From positions 33,865,330-33,929,329 of the forward strand of contig OZ038392.1 of NCBI GenBank assembly GCA_964036045.1: a stretch of 64,000 bases of DNA, given 5' to 3'. This DNA comes from Eutreptiella sp. 'Long Island Sound 2002' (Eukaryota; Euglenozoa; Euglenophyceae; Eutreptiales; Eutreptiaceae). Shown here piece by piece: positions 42,436 to 51,970 of the stretch. The notes under the pieces were generated by a model. That model searched no databases. It was not told the DNA's origin and saw nothing but the letters and a program-made list of their open reading frames with translations. Made by a program: the position numbers and the translations under genes. The first letter of the stretch is position 1, and every line of letters starts with the position of its first letter.

Positions 42436-43487
42436 CCACTGACCGCTAACCTCCACGGCCACCCCCGGCCGGCCGGCGCCGCGCGGCAACGGCCGGGGAG
42501 GTGAGGGCCCCGGCGAGGGCCTGCGCGGGCATCCAGCTCTCGATAGGGGGGGCGGGTGAAGGGCGCGACCCCCTGGCCGATGGCTGGCCCCCGGGACCAG
42601 GGCCGCCATGCCGCCCCCGCCCCCCCCCCCCCACGGCCGACGAGAGGCATCACCAGGGGGCCAAAGGGCCCCCCCCAACCCACCCCCCCCCCCCGCACAG
42701 ACCCGGGGGCGGGCGAGGGGGCGGCCCCCCCATCCCCCCCCCCCCCCCGCACCCACCGCAGCAGGGGAGCCACAGGCGCGGCCCTCCGCCCCCCCAGGGC
42801 CGGGGGGGCGCCCCCCCCTCAGGGGGAATGGCGGCGCAATGCGGGCAACGGCGGCTGGGCCTGCTCCCGCGAACCCACACCGGCGTGCCGGGGCAACGCG
42901 CACGACGGAGCAGGAAGGAGGCCGCGCCCCACATGACCCTCCCGTAACCACAGCCCGCTCCGAGGTGACAGAGGGAGGGTGTCAAGTCAGATGGGGCCCC
43001 CAGGGGGGCGGTCCACGGGCCGCCCCTCACCCCCCCCCACCCCGGGGCGGCACTTGAGCCCCGACCACAAGCGCGCGCCGGAGGGGAGCGCACCGGCGAC
43101 GCGGAGAGAGCCAGGAAGGAGTACCACAGGCCGCCGCCTGGAACGAGAGCAGGGAGGCCGCGGCGCGACACCCCCCCCCCCCCCCCCCGCCCCCCCACCG
43201 GCCCGCCAGCCGCAGGGGCCCCGGCCCCCACCCCCCGAGGCTGAAGGGACGGACCCCCCCCGCCCGAGAGGGGAGCCGGAGTGTGACCCGCCCCGACGCC
43301 CCACCCGCCGGCTCCAATGGGGGCCGCGAAGAGCAAGTGGGCCCACGCCTGCGCACCGGGACGCCGCGCAGATCGTGCCCAGAGAAGCCGGGTGGGCGCG
43401 AACCGGAATGGTATGGGTGGCCACGCCCCCCATGGACAGCACGACGCCAAGGGACGCCCGCTTTGTTGCCTACCCGGGGAAAGCGGC
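42419..43487 (+). repeat. LINE 3' region tandem duplication, unit 1
   Basis: About 1069 bp starting CCCCGCAACCTGCTAACCACTG, matched by the unit starting near 43488. It contains several C-runs, including C18 at 43171-43188. It is non-coding; the open frames are due to composition. Confidence 0.85.
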
Positions 43488-43792
43488 CCCGCAACCCGCT
43501 AACCACTGACCGCTGACCCTCACGGCCACCCCCGGCCGGCTAGCGCCGCGCGGCAACGGCCGGGAGATGAGGGGCCCCAGGGAGGGACTGCGTGAGGATC
43601 CGGCACTCGGTAGAGGGGGGCGGGGGAAGGGCGCGACCCCCCTGGCCGATGGCTGGCCCCCGGGGCTGGGACCGCCAAGCCGCCCTCCCCCCCCCCCCCC
43701 TTTTTGGCCGACAGGGGGCATCGCCAGGGAACCGAAGGACCCCCCCCACTCCCCCCCCCCCCCTCCCACACAGGCCCGAGAGCGAGCGGGGT

Positions 43793-43828
<36 letters not shown>

Positions 43829-44480
43829 CACCCACCCCAGCTGGGGAGCCACAGGCGCGGCCCTCCGCCCCCCCAGGGCCGGGGGGGCGCCCCCACCCAC
43901 AGGAGGAACGGCGACACGGTAAGGGCAACGGCGGCTGGACCTGCCCCCACGAACCCACACCGGCGTGCCGGAGCAACGCGCACAACGGAACACGAAGGAG
44001 GCCGCGCCCCACATGACCCTCCCGTGACCACAGCCCACTCCGAGGGGACAGAGGGGGGGTTTGCAGGTCAGCCGGGGCCCCCAGGGGAGCGGTCCACGGG
44101 CCGCCCCTCACCCCCCCTCGCCCCGGGGCGGCACTTCAGCCCCGACCGCACGCGCGCGCCGGAGGGGAGGGCCAGAAAGGGGTACCGCAGGCCGCCGCCC
44201 GGAGCGAGAGCGGGGAGGCCGCAGCGCGACACCCCCCCCGAGGCAAGGGGAATGGACCCCCCCCACCCGAGAGGGGGGCCGGAGTGTGACCCGCCCCCCC
44301 GCTCCGGCCGCCGGCCCACAAGGGGGCCGCAAAGAACAAGCGGGCCCACGCCTGCGCACCGGGACGCCGCACAGATCGTACCCGGAGAGGCTGGGTGAAC
44401 ACGAACCGGAGTGGTATGGGGGGCCACGCCCCCCATGGACAGCGCAACGCCAGAGACGCCCGCTTTGTTGCCTGCCCAGG
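43488..44480 (+). repeat. LINE 3' region tandem duplication, unit 2
   Basis: Restarts CCCCGCAACCCGCTAACC and follows unit 1 in order, including ACCCACACCGGCGTGCC and TTTGTTGCC near its end. It carries C33 at 43795-43827. The units differ by scattered changes and by C-run length. Confidence 0.85.
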
Positions 44481-44739
44481 GAAGGCAGAGGGATGGAAAG
44501 AGGCAGAGCGGCCCCCCGCCCTACAGTCAGTTGGCGACCCGGTGGTGCTACTGCCCGCCTCTTACCCCTGTGCACGTCAGTCGGCGATCCAACGCACCCC
44601 ACCCAGCCCCCTCCCCTGTCCCGACCCCGTGCGCGTGGACTGAGGCCTCCCGGCACGCGCAACACGCTTCACAGCGCACAGCCCCACCCTCAGGACTGGA
44701 TTCATAGCCGACGACACCCCTCAGTGGCGTAAGAGACTC

Positions 44740-44815
44740 CCGCGGCCCAGTAGTGAGAGCGTCGGTCTTCAATCGTCCAGTGCGGGGGTTCGATCCCGGG
44801 CGTTGGTGCTCCTGG
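44740..44815 (+). other. tRNA-like segment in the LINE 3' region
   Basis: CCCAGTAGTGAGAGCGTC (A-box-like) followed by CGGGGGTTCGATCCCGGG (T-arm-like; B-box GGTTCGATCCC at about 44786-44796). A clean cloverleaf is not obtained, so this is a degenerate tRNA-derived segment, possibly an old SINE captured in the 3' region. Confidence 0.45.
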
Positions 44816-46270
44816 GATCCCTGCACGTAGAGCTCTCTAGTTGGCGACGTGGGAACCACCCCCCCCTCCAGCAACTCGCGCCACCACCGATACCGGTGGA
44901 TCGGGTGGAGGTCTCGTTCGTTTTACCCCCCACCCAAGAAAAACAAAAGACATGGGAACCACCCACCCCTGCAGCAGTGCGCACGGTCACCTGTACTCAA
45001 ACAGGTCGATGGGAGGCCTCGCCCGGTATTCGAAGGGATCGGTGGGAGACCACCGATCCCGGGGTTCGAACCAGCTCCTTCGCGGCGCGCGCCTGGTGCG
45101 CTACCTCCGGGGCGGCTGCCTTCGGAGATACACCGGCACCCGGGTCACAGAACAAACGCGCCCGCAACCCCCTCCCCCTGTACTAAGAGTAAGCCCGCGG
45201 TAGGGCTGCTCTGCTGGGCCATGAACCGGGACATTGGAGCACCACTCCAGCCACGGTCACCCCAACCCCCCCACGCATCCCGCAGGGCGAAGCTCCGTGC
45301 GCATCAAGCTCGTCATGAGAATCCGGCGGGCCGGCGCCTGGACACCAAGACGACACCTCTCTCCCCCCCCGCAAGAACAGAGCGGGGCCCCCACAACCGC
45401 ACGCCCGCAACGCGGACCCCGACAGCCCACCTAGTGGAGGGGCAGATGAGGGAAGAGGAACGCCCCACGCCCCACGCAACGGACGAAGGCACCCCCCCGG
45501 GGACGCCCAGCCGCCGCCCCCGCAACCCCAAGCCAAGTAGGGGGGAACCGGGACCGGACCGCCCCCCCCCAAGCACGCCAGACGGAGCACGGGACCGGGG
45601 CAGGACACGCGGAGGGGCACGGACCACATGGAACGGCCCTACCGGCGCCCAGTGCCGGGACCACGCGAGATGCGCGCGCCACACCACCCAGCGGGGAGCG
45701 GACACCGCGAGAGCGCGAGCGCACACACACGAAAAGGACACGCGGGGACCGCCAGAAGGGCAACCGGACCGAGCGCGCGGAACGCACAGACCACATGGAA
45801 TGGCGTACCAGCGAGCGAGGATAAGGGACACCCGGACGGGACGGCCCGCCACACGCAACGCGGGATACGCGGGGCGGGAAGGGGGAAGAAGGGGAGACAC
45901 AACACCAGGTACCGGCCCGAACCCCCCCGAACCGGCCGCGAGCGCCGCGCACACACAGACGGGACACTGCACCCGCCAAGGCAGTAGTGGCGCACAGCGC
46001 CACGCCCCAACCCCTAGGCTAGGCAGCCACCGCGCCAGCCCAAGGGGGTCCCACTGGCGACAAGCCAGTAGCACGGGCCCGGCGGCGCCGGTGCCCCGGG
46101 CGACCACGCATTAGGGGGGCGACGCAGTGGGTAAGCGCCCGCGGCCACGGCTGCGAATTGATGCACTGACCGGGGAGTGGCGAAACGGGGAAGCCGGGGA
46201 AGGACGGGGCTCCGAGCTCTGTGAACCCGGGGGACTCCGCCACCAGGCAGGAGGTGCGTCTTGGAGGGCC
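44816..46270 (+). other. LINE 3' region, remaining part
   Basis: GC-rich sequence without a credible gene. A piece close to the 5' monomer (GGCACCCCCCCGGGGACGCC) reappears at about 45488-45507. An A-box-like stretch, GACGCAGTGGGTAAGCGCCC, lies at 46121-46140. The long frames here have no protein-like composition. Confidence 0.5.
45035..45060 (+). other. Perfect 11-bp hairpin with GAGA loop, followed by B-box-like motif
   Basis: GGGATCGGTGG (45035-45045), loop GAGA, CCACCGATCCC (45050-45060). GGTTCGAACC follows directly at 45063-45072. GAGA is a GNRA-type tetraloop. It is a candidate structured RNA element in the LINE 3' region. Confidence 0.7.
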
Positions 46271-46317
46271 CCCCACTAGGACCCGGTGGGGAGCATATCA
46301 CCTGGCCCGACCAGGTG
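46271..46317 (+). other. Two hairpins near the LINE 3' end
   Basis: CCCCAC (46271-46276) pairs with GTGGGG (46286-46291), and CACCTGG (46299-46305) pairs with CCAGGTG (46311-46317) across loop CCCGA. Stem-loops close to the 3' end are what many LINE RTs recognise; that role is inferred. Confidence 0.6.
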
Positions 46318-46350
46318 GCCCCCCGGGGCCGAAAAGCGTCTAGTACCCGC

Positions 46351-46374
46351 AAAACCAAACCTCAAACCTCAAAC
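46351..46374 (+). repeat. LINE 3' tail of CTCAAAC repeats
   Basis: AAAACCAAAC followed by CTCAAAC units up to the target duplication. A short tandem-repeat tail instead of poly(A) is known from several LINE clades. The last CTC overlaps the first bases of the target duplication, so the junction is ambiguous by up to 3 bp. Confidence 0.8.
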
Positions 46375-46388
46375 CTCCTGAGTTGGCA
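46375..46388. repeat. Right 14-bp target-site duplication of LINE copy 2
   Basis: CTCCTGAGTTGGCA, identical to 23700-23713. Confidence 0.93.
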
Positions 46389-46718
46389 CTATGGAGATTG
46401 AGTGACTATGGGGCAGTTTTCCAACTCTTTTCCCAAAACACTTCAACTATCTTTGTGAATATGCGATCCGATTTGCCTTGAGTTGCAGTTTCTGTGAATA
46501 TTCTCACATCTTTCACTGTTTACACTGCAGCCCTTCATGCTTTGATCCTGATTGTCTTCTACTTGCTTATCTCTGGCTTGGGTTATCCTGGATTGGTTGT
46601 ATTTCAGCAAATAAAATATTTTCCTCATCAAAAAAAAGCAGCAGGAAACCCTACACCAGCAGCAAGCAGCAGGAGAGGCACAACAAACACACAGTGTTGA
46701 AATCACTATAAACCTTTC
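46389..46718 (+). repeat. Gypsy A 3' LTR, right part
   Basis: Continues the LTR cut at 23713 (CTATGGAGATTGAGTGAC...), matching 48987-49308 in copy B. It has AATAAA at 46610-46615 and ends near AAACCTTTC (46718). Confidence 0.92.
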
Positions 46719-46974
46719 TCATGCTTGTGCCGTGCATAGTCTGCTCCTATGAGAAGATGGTACTAACAGTTTTTGGCAACACCACGAAAGGGATGGGGAG
46801 AAATTGGTGAAGCATCATACAAAGAAAATTTCCACATGTGTGTGTATACTAAAGCATGTGTGTAGACATTAATGCAATGAATGCAGTGCATGCACCCTAT
46901 TTCAGACCCTGGGATGTTCAATTGATTTTGGCTGAGGAGTTGGTGCTTGTTTGCCTGTTGGAGTAGTTGTGAGG

Positions 46975-47815
46975 GTGAGTTACGAGTGTGATAGTGTTAC
47001 GAATCTGCCTGTGGGTGAGTTACCAGTGTGTGGGTGCCAGCATTGTGCCTGTGGGTGAGTGACGAGTGTGTGGGCGTTACGATTGTGCCTGTGGGTGAGT
47101 TATGAGTGTGCTTGTGTTACGAATGTGCCTGTGGGTGAGTTACGAGTGTGTGGGCGTTACGAGTGTGCCTTTTTGCACTGAACGGCGCCTTTTGTGGCTG
47201 GCCAGGCCGACGTTACGAGTGTGCCTGTGGGTGAGTTACACATGTGCTTGTGTCACGAATGTTCTTGTGGGTGAGTTCCGAGTGTGTTTGTGTACTATGG
47301 TGCCTGTGGGTGAGTTACGAGCGTGCTTGTGTTACGAGTGTGCCTGTGGGTGAGTTACGCGTGTGCTTGTGTTACGAATGTGCGTGTGGGTGAGTTCCGA
47401 GTGTGTTTGTGTTACGAATGTGCCTGTGGGTGAGTTACGAGTGTGCTTGTGTTACGAGTGTGCCTGTTGGCGAGTTACGAGCGCGCTTGTGTTACCAATG
47501 TGCCTCTGGGTGAGTTACGAGGGTGCTTGTGTTACGAATGTGCCTGTGGGTGAGTTACGAGTGTGCCTGTGTTATGATTGTGCCTGTGGGCGAGTTAAGA
47601 GTGTATTGGTGCTACGAATGTGCCTGTGGGTGAATGACGAGTGTGTTGGTGCTACGAATGTTCCTGTGGATGTGTTACGAGTGTGGTTGTGTTACCAATT
47701 TGCCTCTGGGTCAGACACGAGCGTGCTTGTGTTAGGAATGTGCCTGTGAGTCAGTTCGAGTGTGTTTGTGCTACGAATCTGCCTGTGGGTGAGTTACGAG
47801 TGCATAGGTGTTTGT
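46975..47815 (+). repeat. 39-bp minisatellite
   Basis: Degenerate units built on TGTGCCTGTGGGTGAGTTAC followed by GAGTGTGCTTGTGTTACGAA, about 20 copies. A period of 39 keeps one frame open and yields 13-residue repeats (NVPVGELRVCLCY), which explains the long frames here. One unit is interrupted near 47170-47205. Confidence 0.9.
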
Positions 47816-47840
47816 CTAGTGCGATCGTTCTCATGTGTCT

Positions 47841-47990
47841 GTGTCATTTGTGTCTGCCATTTTGCCATCTGTGTGTCATTTGTGTCTGCCATTTTGCCAT
47901 CTCTGTGTCATTTGTGTGTCTGCCATTTTGCCATCTGTGTGTCATTTGTGTGTCTGCCTTTTGCCATCTGTGTGTCATTTGTGTATTGTG
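47841..47990 (+). repeat. Short tandem repeat, ~34 bp
   Basis: Four to five copies of TGCCATTTTGCCATCTGTGT plus GTCATTTGTGTC. Confidence 0.85.
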
Positions 47991-48523
47991 TGATGTGTTT
48001 TGTTTTTGCTCCACTGAAAGCAGAGATGGTTTTTTTTCGAAACAAAAGGCTTCTTGTCAATGTTCATGAGAGAAAGCAGTAAAATTTGGTGACAGGGGGA
48101 GCATTGTACATTTGCATTTACAAACAACAACGTTGGATGGCAGGGAATAAGTGAAAGGGGCGAAATGATCAAATACACTGATGGCAAGTGCAATGTCACA
48201 GAAACATTGTTTCTACAAACAACGCTGTAAAACAGATCAAGTGCATGAATTTGATTCCCATCGGGCAGTTGGTGAAGAAACTGGTGTTGCACCCCCAAGC
48301 TTAGTAGTGGCGTGCACGTTGCTGGTGTTGTTTTGCATAACCTCATGAAGATTTTTAGCCATTTTGACCATCTTTTTAGGGCATGTTTAGTTGTACTTCA
48401 CGTTCCGGCAACTTTTGCCCCAGCTAGGGGAAAACTAACTAGTCCACAAATTCCCCCCCCCCCAAGCCTTCGCCGGGAGGGGGAACACAAAAAGAGGAGG
48501 GGGGGTGGATGCGATGGTGCCTA

Positions 48524-49308
48524 GTAAGAAAAAGTGCTTTTCCAATGCTTTAGGGTATACTTTAGTTGTATTAGAGGTGCTCTAAGCACACAGGCATTTC
48601 TATCTTAGTATTGGCCCAACCAAAAGTGGTGATGACACATTTTGACCTATGGAACCAAACACTAAATCAGGATATGGAGTGGACCCCTTAATCCCCTATC
48701 AATGTGAGGCTATTCATCTTTTCCTGAGTCGACTGAGAACTGACATATCCAGGGCAGAGCCTATGAATCTATCTATGTTGTCTCTTGAATTCTTAGCTGT
48801 CCTAGTGGTATGCACCCTAGGGGGCTGGGCACCTCTTTTTGAGAGGTCCTGGGTTCAATTCCCGGTCAGCTCAGCTAAGTAGGAAGATCCCATGTGACAT
48901 GGCAGTGACCTCATCGCCACATGCCCTGTCACCTCAGCACATATGGGACCCCAAACAAAGAGTGCACATCTCCTGAGATGGCACTATGGAGATTGAGTGA
49001 CCATGGGGCAGTTTTCCAACTCTTTTCCCAAAACATTTCAGCTATCTTTGTGAATATGCAATCCGATGTGCCCTGAGTTGCAGTTTCTGTGAATATTCTA
49101 ACGTCTTTCACTGTTTACACTGTAGCCCTTCATGCTTTGATCCTGATTGTCTTCTACTTGCTTATCTCTGGCTTGGGCTATCCTGGATCGGTTGTATTTC
49201 AGCAAATAAAGCATTTTACTCATCAAAAACAAGCAGCAGGAAACCCTACACCAGCAGCAAGCAGCAGGAGAGGCACAAACAAAGTGTTGAAATCACTATA
49301 AAACCTTC
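48524..49308 (+). repeat. Gypsy B 5' LTR
   Basis: About 785 bp, GTAAGAAAAAGTGC to ACCTTC, matching 61281-62065. It contains the tRNA-like module (48796-48870) and AATAAA at 49205-49210. It should drive transcription of the element; no clear TATA box can be assigned. Confidence 0.93.
48796..48870 (+). other. tRNA-like module in the gypsy B 5' LTR
   Basis: The ends GCTG and CAGC can pair as an acceptor-like stem. ACCTC-TTTTTGA-GAGGT is a 5-bp stem with 7-nt loop (anticodon position TTT), and CTGGGTTCAATTCCCGG is a T-arm. Only 1 nt separates the last two arms and the D side is abnormal, so this is tRNA-derived but not a standard tRNA gene. Confidence 0.6.
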
Positions 49309-49324
49309 TGGTAGCAAGAGGCAG
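49309..49324 (+). other. Primer binding site (initiator-Met-like)
   Basis: TGGTAGCAAGAGGCAG directly follows the LTR. Apart from one extra A it matches the complement of an animal-type initiator tRNA-Met 3' end (TGGTAGCAGAGG...). Confidence 0.65.
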
Positions 49325-49409
49325 ACTGTCTCTGCGTAGCGGCAGCAACCCCGTGCCGTACAACCAGTGCGCCGAGATCAGTCATATATAAGCAGAAGGG
49401 CGAACGAAG

Positions 49410-51905
49410 ATGGACACAAAGAAAGAGGACACCGACGTGAAGACAGCCCCTGATGCACCAGCAATGCCAGCACCTGGTGAACCTGGACCTGGACCTAGCG
49501 CTGTACCTTCGGAGCCCTTACATGGGCCAGTGGACGTGGCGGAGGATCTGTTGAAAGGACTCCAGTCGGCCCTCCGGGGCCTCTCAGTCGAGGAGGTGGT
49601 CAGTCATCCTGTGAAGAGGAAGAGAGAGAGCGAGAAGGATGCTGGAGAAAGCATAGCAGATGAAGGAGAAGACCAAGGGCAAGACCTGACAAATGATCCT
49701 ACCTTCGAAGGCCCACCAAGCGCTTCTGGCCTCCACGCATCACCCTCTCCTATAACCACCACACTCCCAATTCCAGACCCAGCCGCTGCAACATCCACAC
49801 CCATAACCAACCCGCCTATGGCAGAGCCCACAGGCTTTACTGGTATGCCTACCTACCCTGCCTATGGTTTGGGCCCACCTACCACTGCGTTTCCTGAGGC
49901 AACTACTGACAGTGAGCCGGTGACCTCCAGTTCTGCGCCGCGATGGTATGCGGCTGACGTTCACAATCCTCTACCCGCTACGGGAACCTATGTGGATGTT
50001 CCTGGGTATGCAACCTTGAGTGGGTTAAGGAGAGGACCTGAGTCTCTTGGAGGCAGGAGTAGAGGATCGGGGAGATCCTCCAACAGGTCCCTGACGCGGT
50101 CGGAGATCAACGAGGTGCTCCAAGGAGCCATCTCTAAAATTGTTGGCGACCTCACTCAAGAGATTCGAGAGAAACTGGAGCACCTGATACCGCCCCAAGC
50201 GTCACCTACCACGGTGGGAATGTCACCCCATCGAGTACAGGCCGACCACCTGGTGGCAGGGCTGACAAACACCCTGGGGAGCCTGAGGAGCCGACCGATG
50301 CGAACCCCTGCAGCGATACCGAGAAGCCCTTTCGTACCGAGAACGGCCCAGCCGCCCTACAGCCACGTGACAAATTCTACGAGAGCCGAGCTGGACCGGC
50401 TGGGGCTGACAGCCTTGAGGGCAATGGTTGACGTGGAGCTCTATGGCTCTAGTGATCTAGGCGGAGACCCCTCCGATGATGAGCCGCCGTCGATGACTTC
50501 TGCTACGCCCTCGGAGGTCGACGACCCGGAGGACCCCGAGAACCCAAGTGGGAAGAAGAAGAAGAAGAAGAGGAAGACCCGATGCCCTGAGGGATGCAGG
50601 TCTCAGGAGGCTAAAGCTATTGCCACCTCCAAGATAGTGGTGAACCTGCCTGAGTTCACAGGCAAGGACCTCAGCCAGTTCGCTGAGAATTTTGGCCGGT
50701 TTCTCAGATTGACCGGCCAAACCGACGCTAGTGGACGGGTCAAGTGCGATCTGCTCCTGCAGTGTTGCAAGACCAAGTACCTGGAGAAGCAGGTCAGACA
50801 GATCGTGACTAAGTCCGCCACCTTTGCCAATGTGTTGGTTGCCTTCCAGAGGCAGTACCCGACCTATGAAACCGACCTCTCCATCAGGGCCGAGATCCAG
50901 AACCTGGCCGTGCTGCCCAACAACCCCAAACCTGGCAGGGTCTCTGAGCTATTGGCTGACCTGGATCACTGGGCTGGACGATTGACGCCCGGTCCCTACA
51001 GCAGCAATGACCTGCTTTTCTGGTTGGTGGCTAAGCTCCCCCGAGAGCTGTGGGACGACTCCCGTTGAACGGCAGAGCGCAAGGCTAGATCCCTCCGCTA
51101 CGAGGATCTATGTGTACTACTCCTGGACCGGGTGCTGGAGAAAGAAAGCGACCAGCACCTGAACAACTACCGTCCAGGAGGTGGAGGCTCTGGAGGCCAT
51201 GGCAAAGGGTACCAAGGATCCAGACCTGGGCAGGGGACTACCCCCAAACACGCCCACGCCCGTATCATGGAAAACGTCAAGGAGCTCTTCTGGTGTGATG
51301 CCAGAGACGAGCAGGGCCACCTGCAGCACGCTCCTGACTGCGAGCAGCGAGACTTCTTTGTAGTCCAAGGGAAGCAGCAGGAGAAGAACACCGGCGCCAA
51401 AGGGAAGCTGCCGGATCTTTACAGGTGCACCATCACGTGTGCCTTCTGTGGGAAGAGGAAGCACCACGAGGATGAGTGCTACCACAAGCAACGCCTATCG
51501 GCGAAGCTTAAGGGTGAGGATCCTGGCAAAGGCTCAGGCAAAAGTGGAGGCAAAGGCAAAGGCAACGACTCCAGCAAGGGCAAGTCGAAAGGACGTGGAC
51601 AAGGACAAGACAAGACTCAAGGTGGACGAGGAGGAGGCGCTAACCGCCAGCCAGACAAGGACAACAAGAACTCGGACAAGAACGGAGGCAACCCCAACCC
51701 TAATACAGGGGGGAACTCGGAGCCCTCTGGAGGGCAGTCTGGTCCTACCACACGCTCACAGACGCAGGCCCAGAAAGAACAAGGGGCCAAGCGGGAGCAC
51801 AAAGGTGGTGATGATGGCAACGCTAAGAAGAGAAGCCGTTTCATGAGGATGGCCCGCAAGCTGCGGAACAAGGGGTTCGAGGTGACCTGTCCCGCGGAGT
51901 TCTGA
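49410..51905 (+). pseudogene. gag: Gypsy B gag with one in-frame TGA
   Basis: ATG at 49410 (MDTKKEDTDVKTAPDAPAMP). An acidic, Pro-rich N-terminus is followed by a basic run (GKKKKKKRKTR, about 50550-50580; a possible nuclear signal), then the capsid-like Gag domain (LPEFTGKDLSQFAENFGRFL, VLVAFQRQYPTYE). TGA at 51066-51068 interrupts it, but the same frame continues with clear Gag sequence (TAERKARSLRYEDLCVLLL) to 51905. The zinc knuckle CAFCGKRKHHEDEC (C-x2-C-x4-H-x4-C, about 51436-51477) and a Lys/Gly-rich tail bind nucleic acid. The TGA is either a nonsense change (for example from CGA) or a programmed stop; copy A lacks this part, so they cannot be told apart here. Confidence 0.88.
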
Positions 51906-51970
51906 CGGGGACGCTCCAGTGGCACCCAGGACCTGGTATTTTGGGTACGTATCCGACGAGGGGGACGTGA

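Larger units (their letters stand above)
23714..46374 (+). mobile_element. Giant APE-type LINE, copy 2, full length (22661 bp)
   Basis: Both ends are fixed by a 14-bp target duplication (23700-23713 and 46375-46388) lying inside an otherwise continuous gypsy LTR. Order: leader 23714-24539; ~18 monomers to about 28395; ORF1; ORF2 with APE endonuclease and RT; ORF3 with RNase H-like region and CCHC knuckle in another frame; two further overlapping frames; a duplicated C-rich 3' region; structured tRNA-like segments; tail of CTCAAAC repeats. Known LINEs are mostly 4-8 kb, so this length is exceptional. It is GC-rich throughout (clearly above its surroundings). ORF1 and ORF2 are open, so the copy is fairly young. 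Confidence 0.93.
17943..46718 (+). mobile_element. Gypsy chromovirus copy A: 5'-truncated, split by LINE copy 2
   Basis: Homologous to gypsy copy B from the RT domain onward. The 5' LTR, gag, protease and start of pol are missing; homology begins near 17943, corresponding to about 53808 in copy B. The element continues through integrase, a ~2.3-kb 3' non-coding part and a 3' LTR starting at 23253. The LTR is interrupted at 23713 by the 22.7-kb LINE and resumes at 46389, ending near 46718. Two LTR pieces (461 and 330 bp) add up to the ~785-bp LTR length of copy B. Confidence 0.92.
46719..48523. other. Spacer between gypsy copies, with minisatellites
   Basis: No credible gene. 46719-46970 and 48000-48520 are unremarkable apart from a C-run near 48451. 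The middle is tandem repeats, listed separately. The right end, GTGGATGCGATGGTGCC (48505-48521), recurs inverted on the far side of gypsy B. Confidence 0.7.

Noticed and set aside
47102-47749. Repeat-protein gene (MCLWVSYECV-type)
   Set aside because: It arises from the 39-bp minisatellite; no start context, promoter or flanking domain.
48796-48870. Functional tRNA-Lys(TTT) gene
   Set aside because: The anticodon-like loop reads TTT, but the variable loop is about 1 nt and the D-arm region is abnormal; called tRNA-like only.
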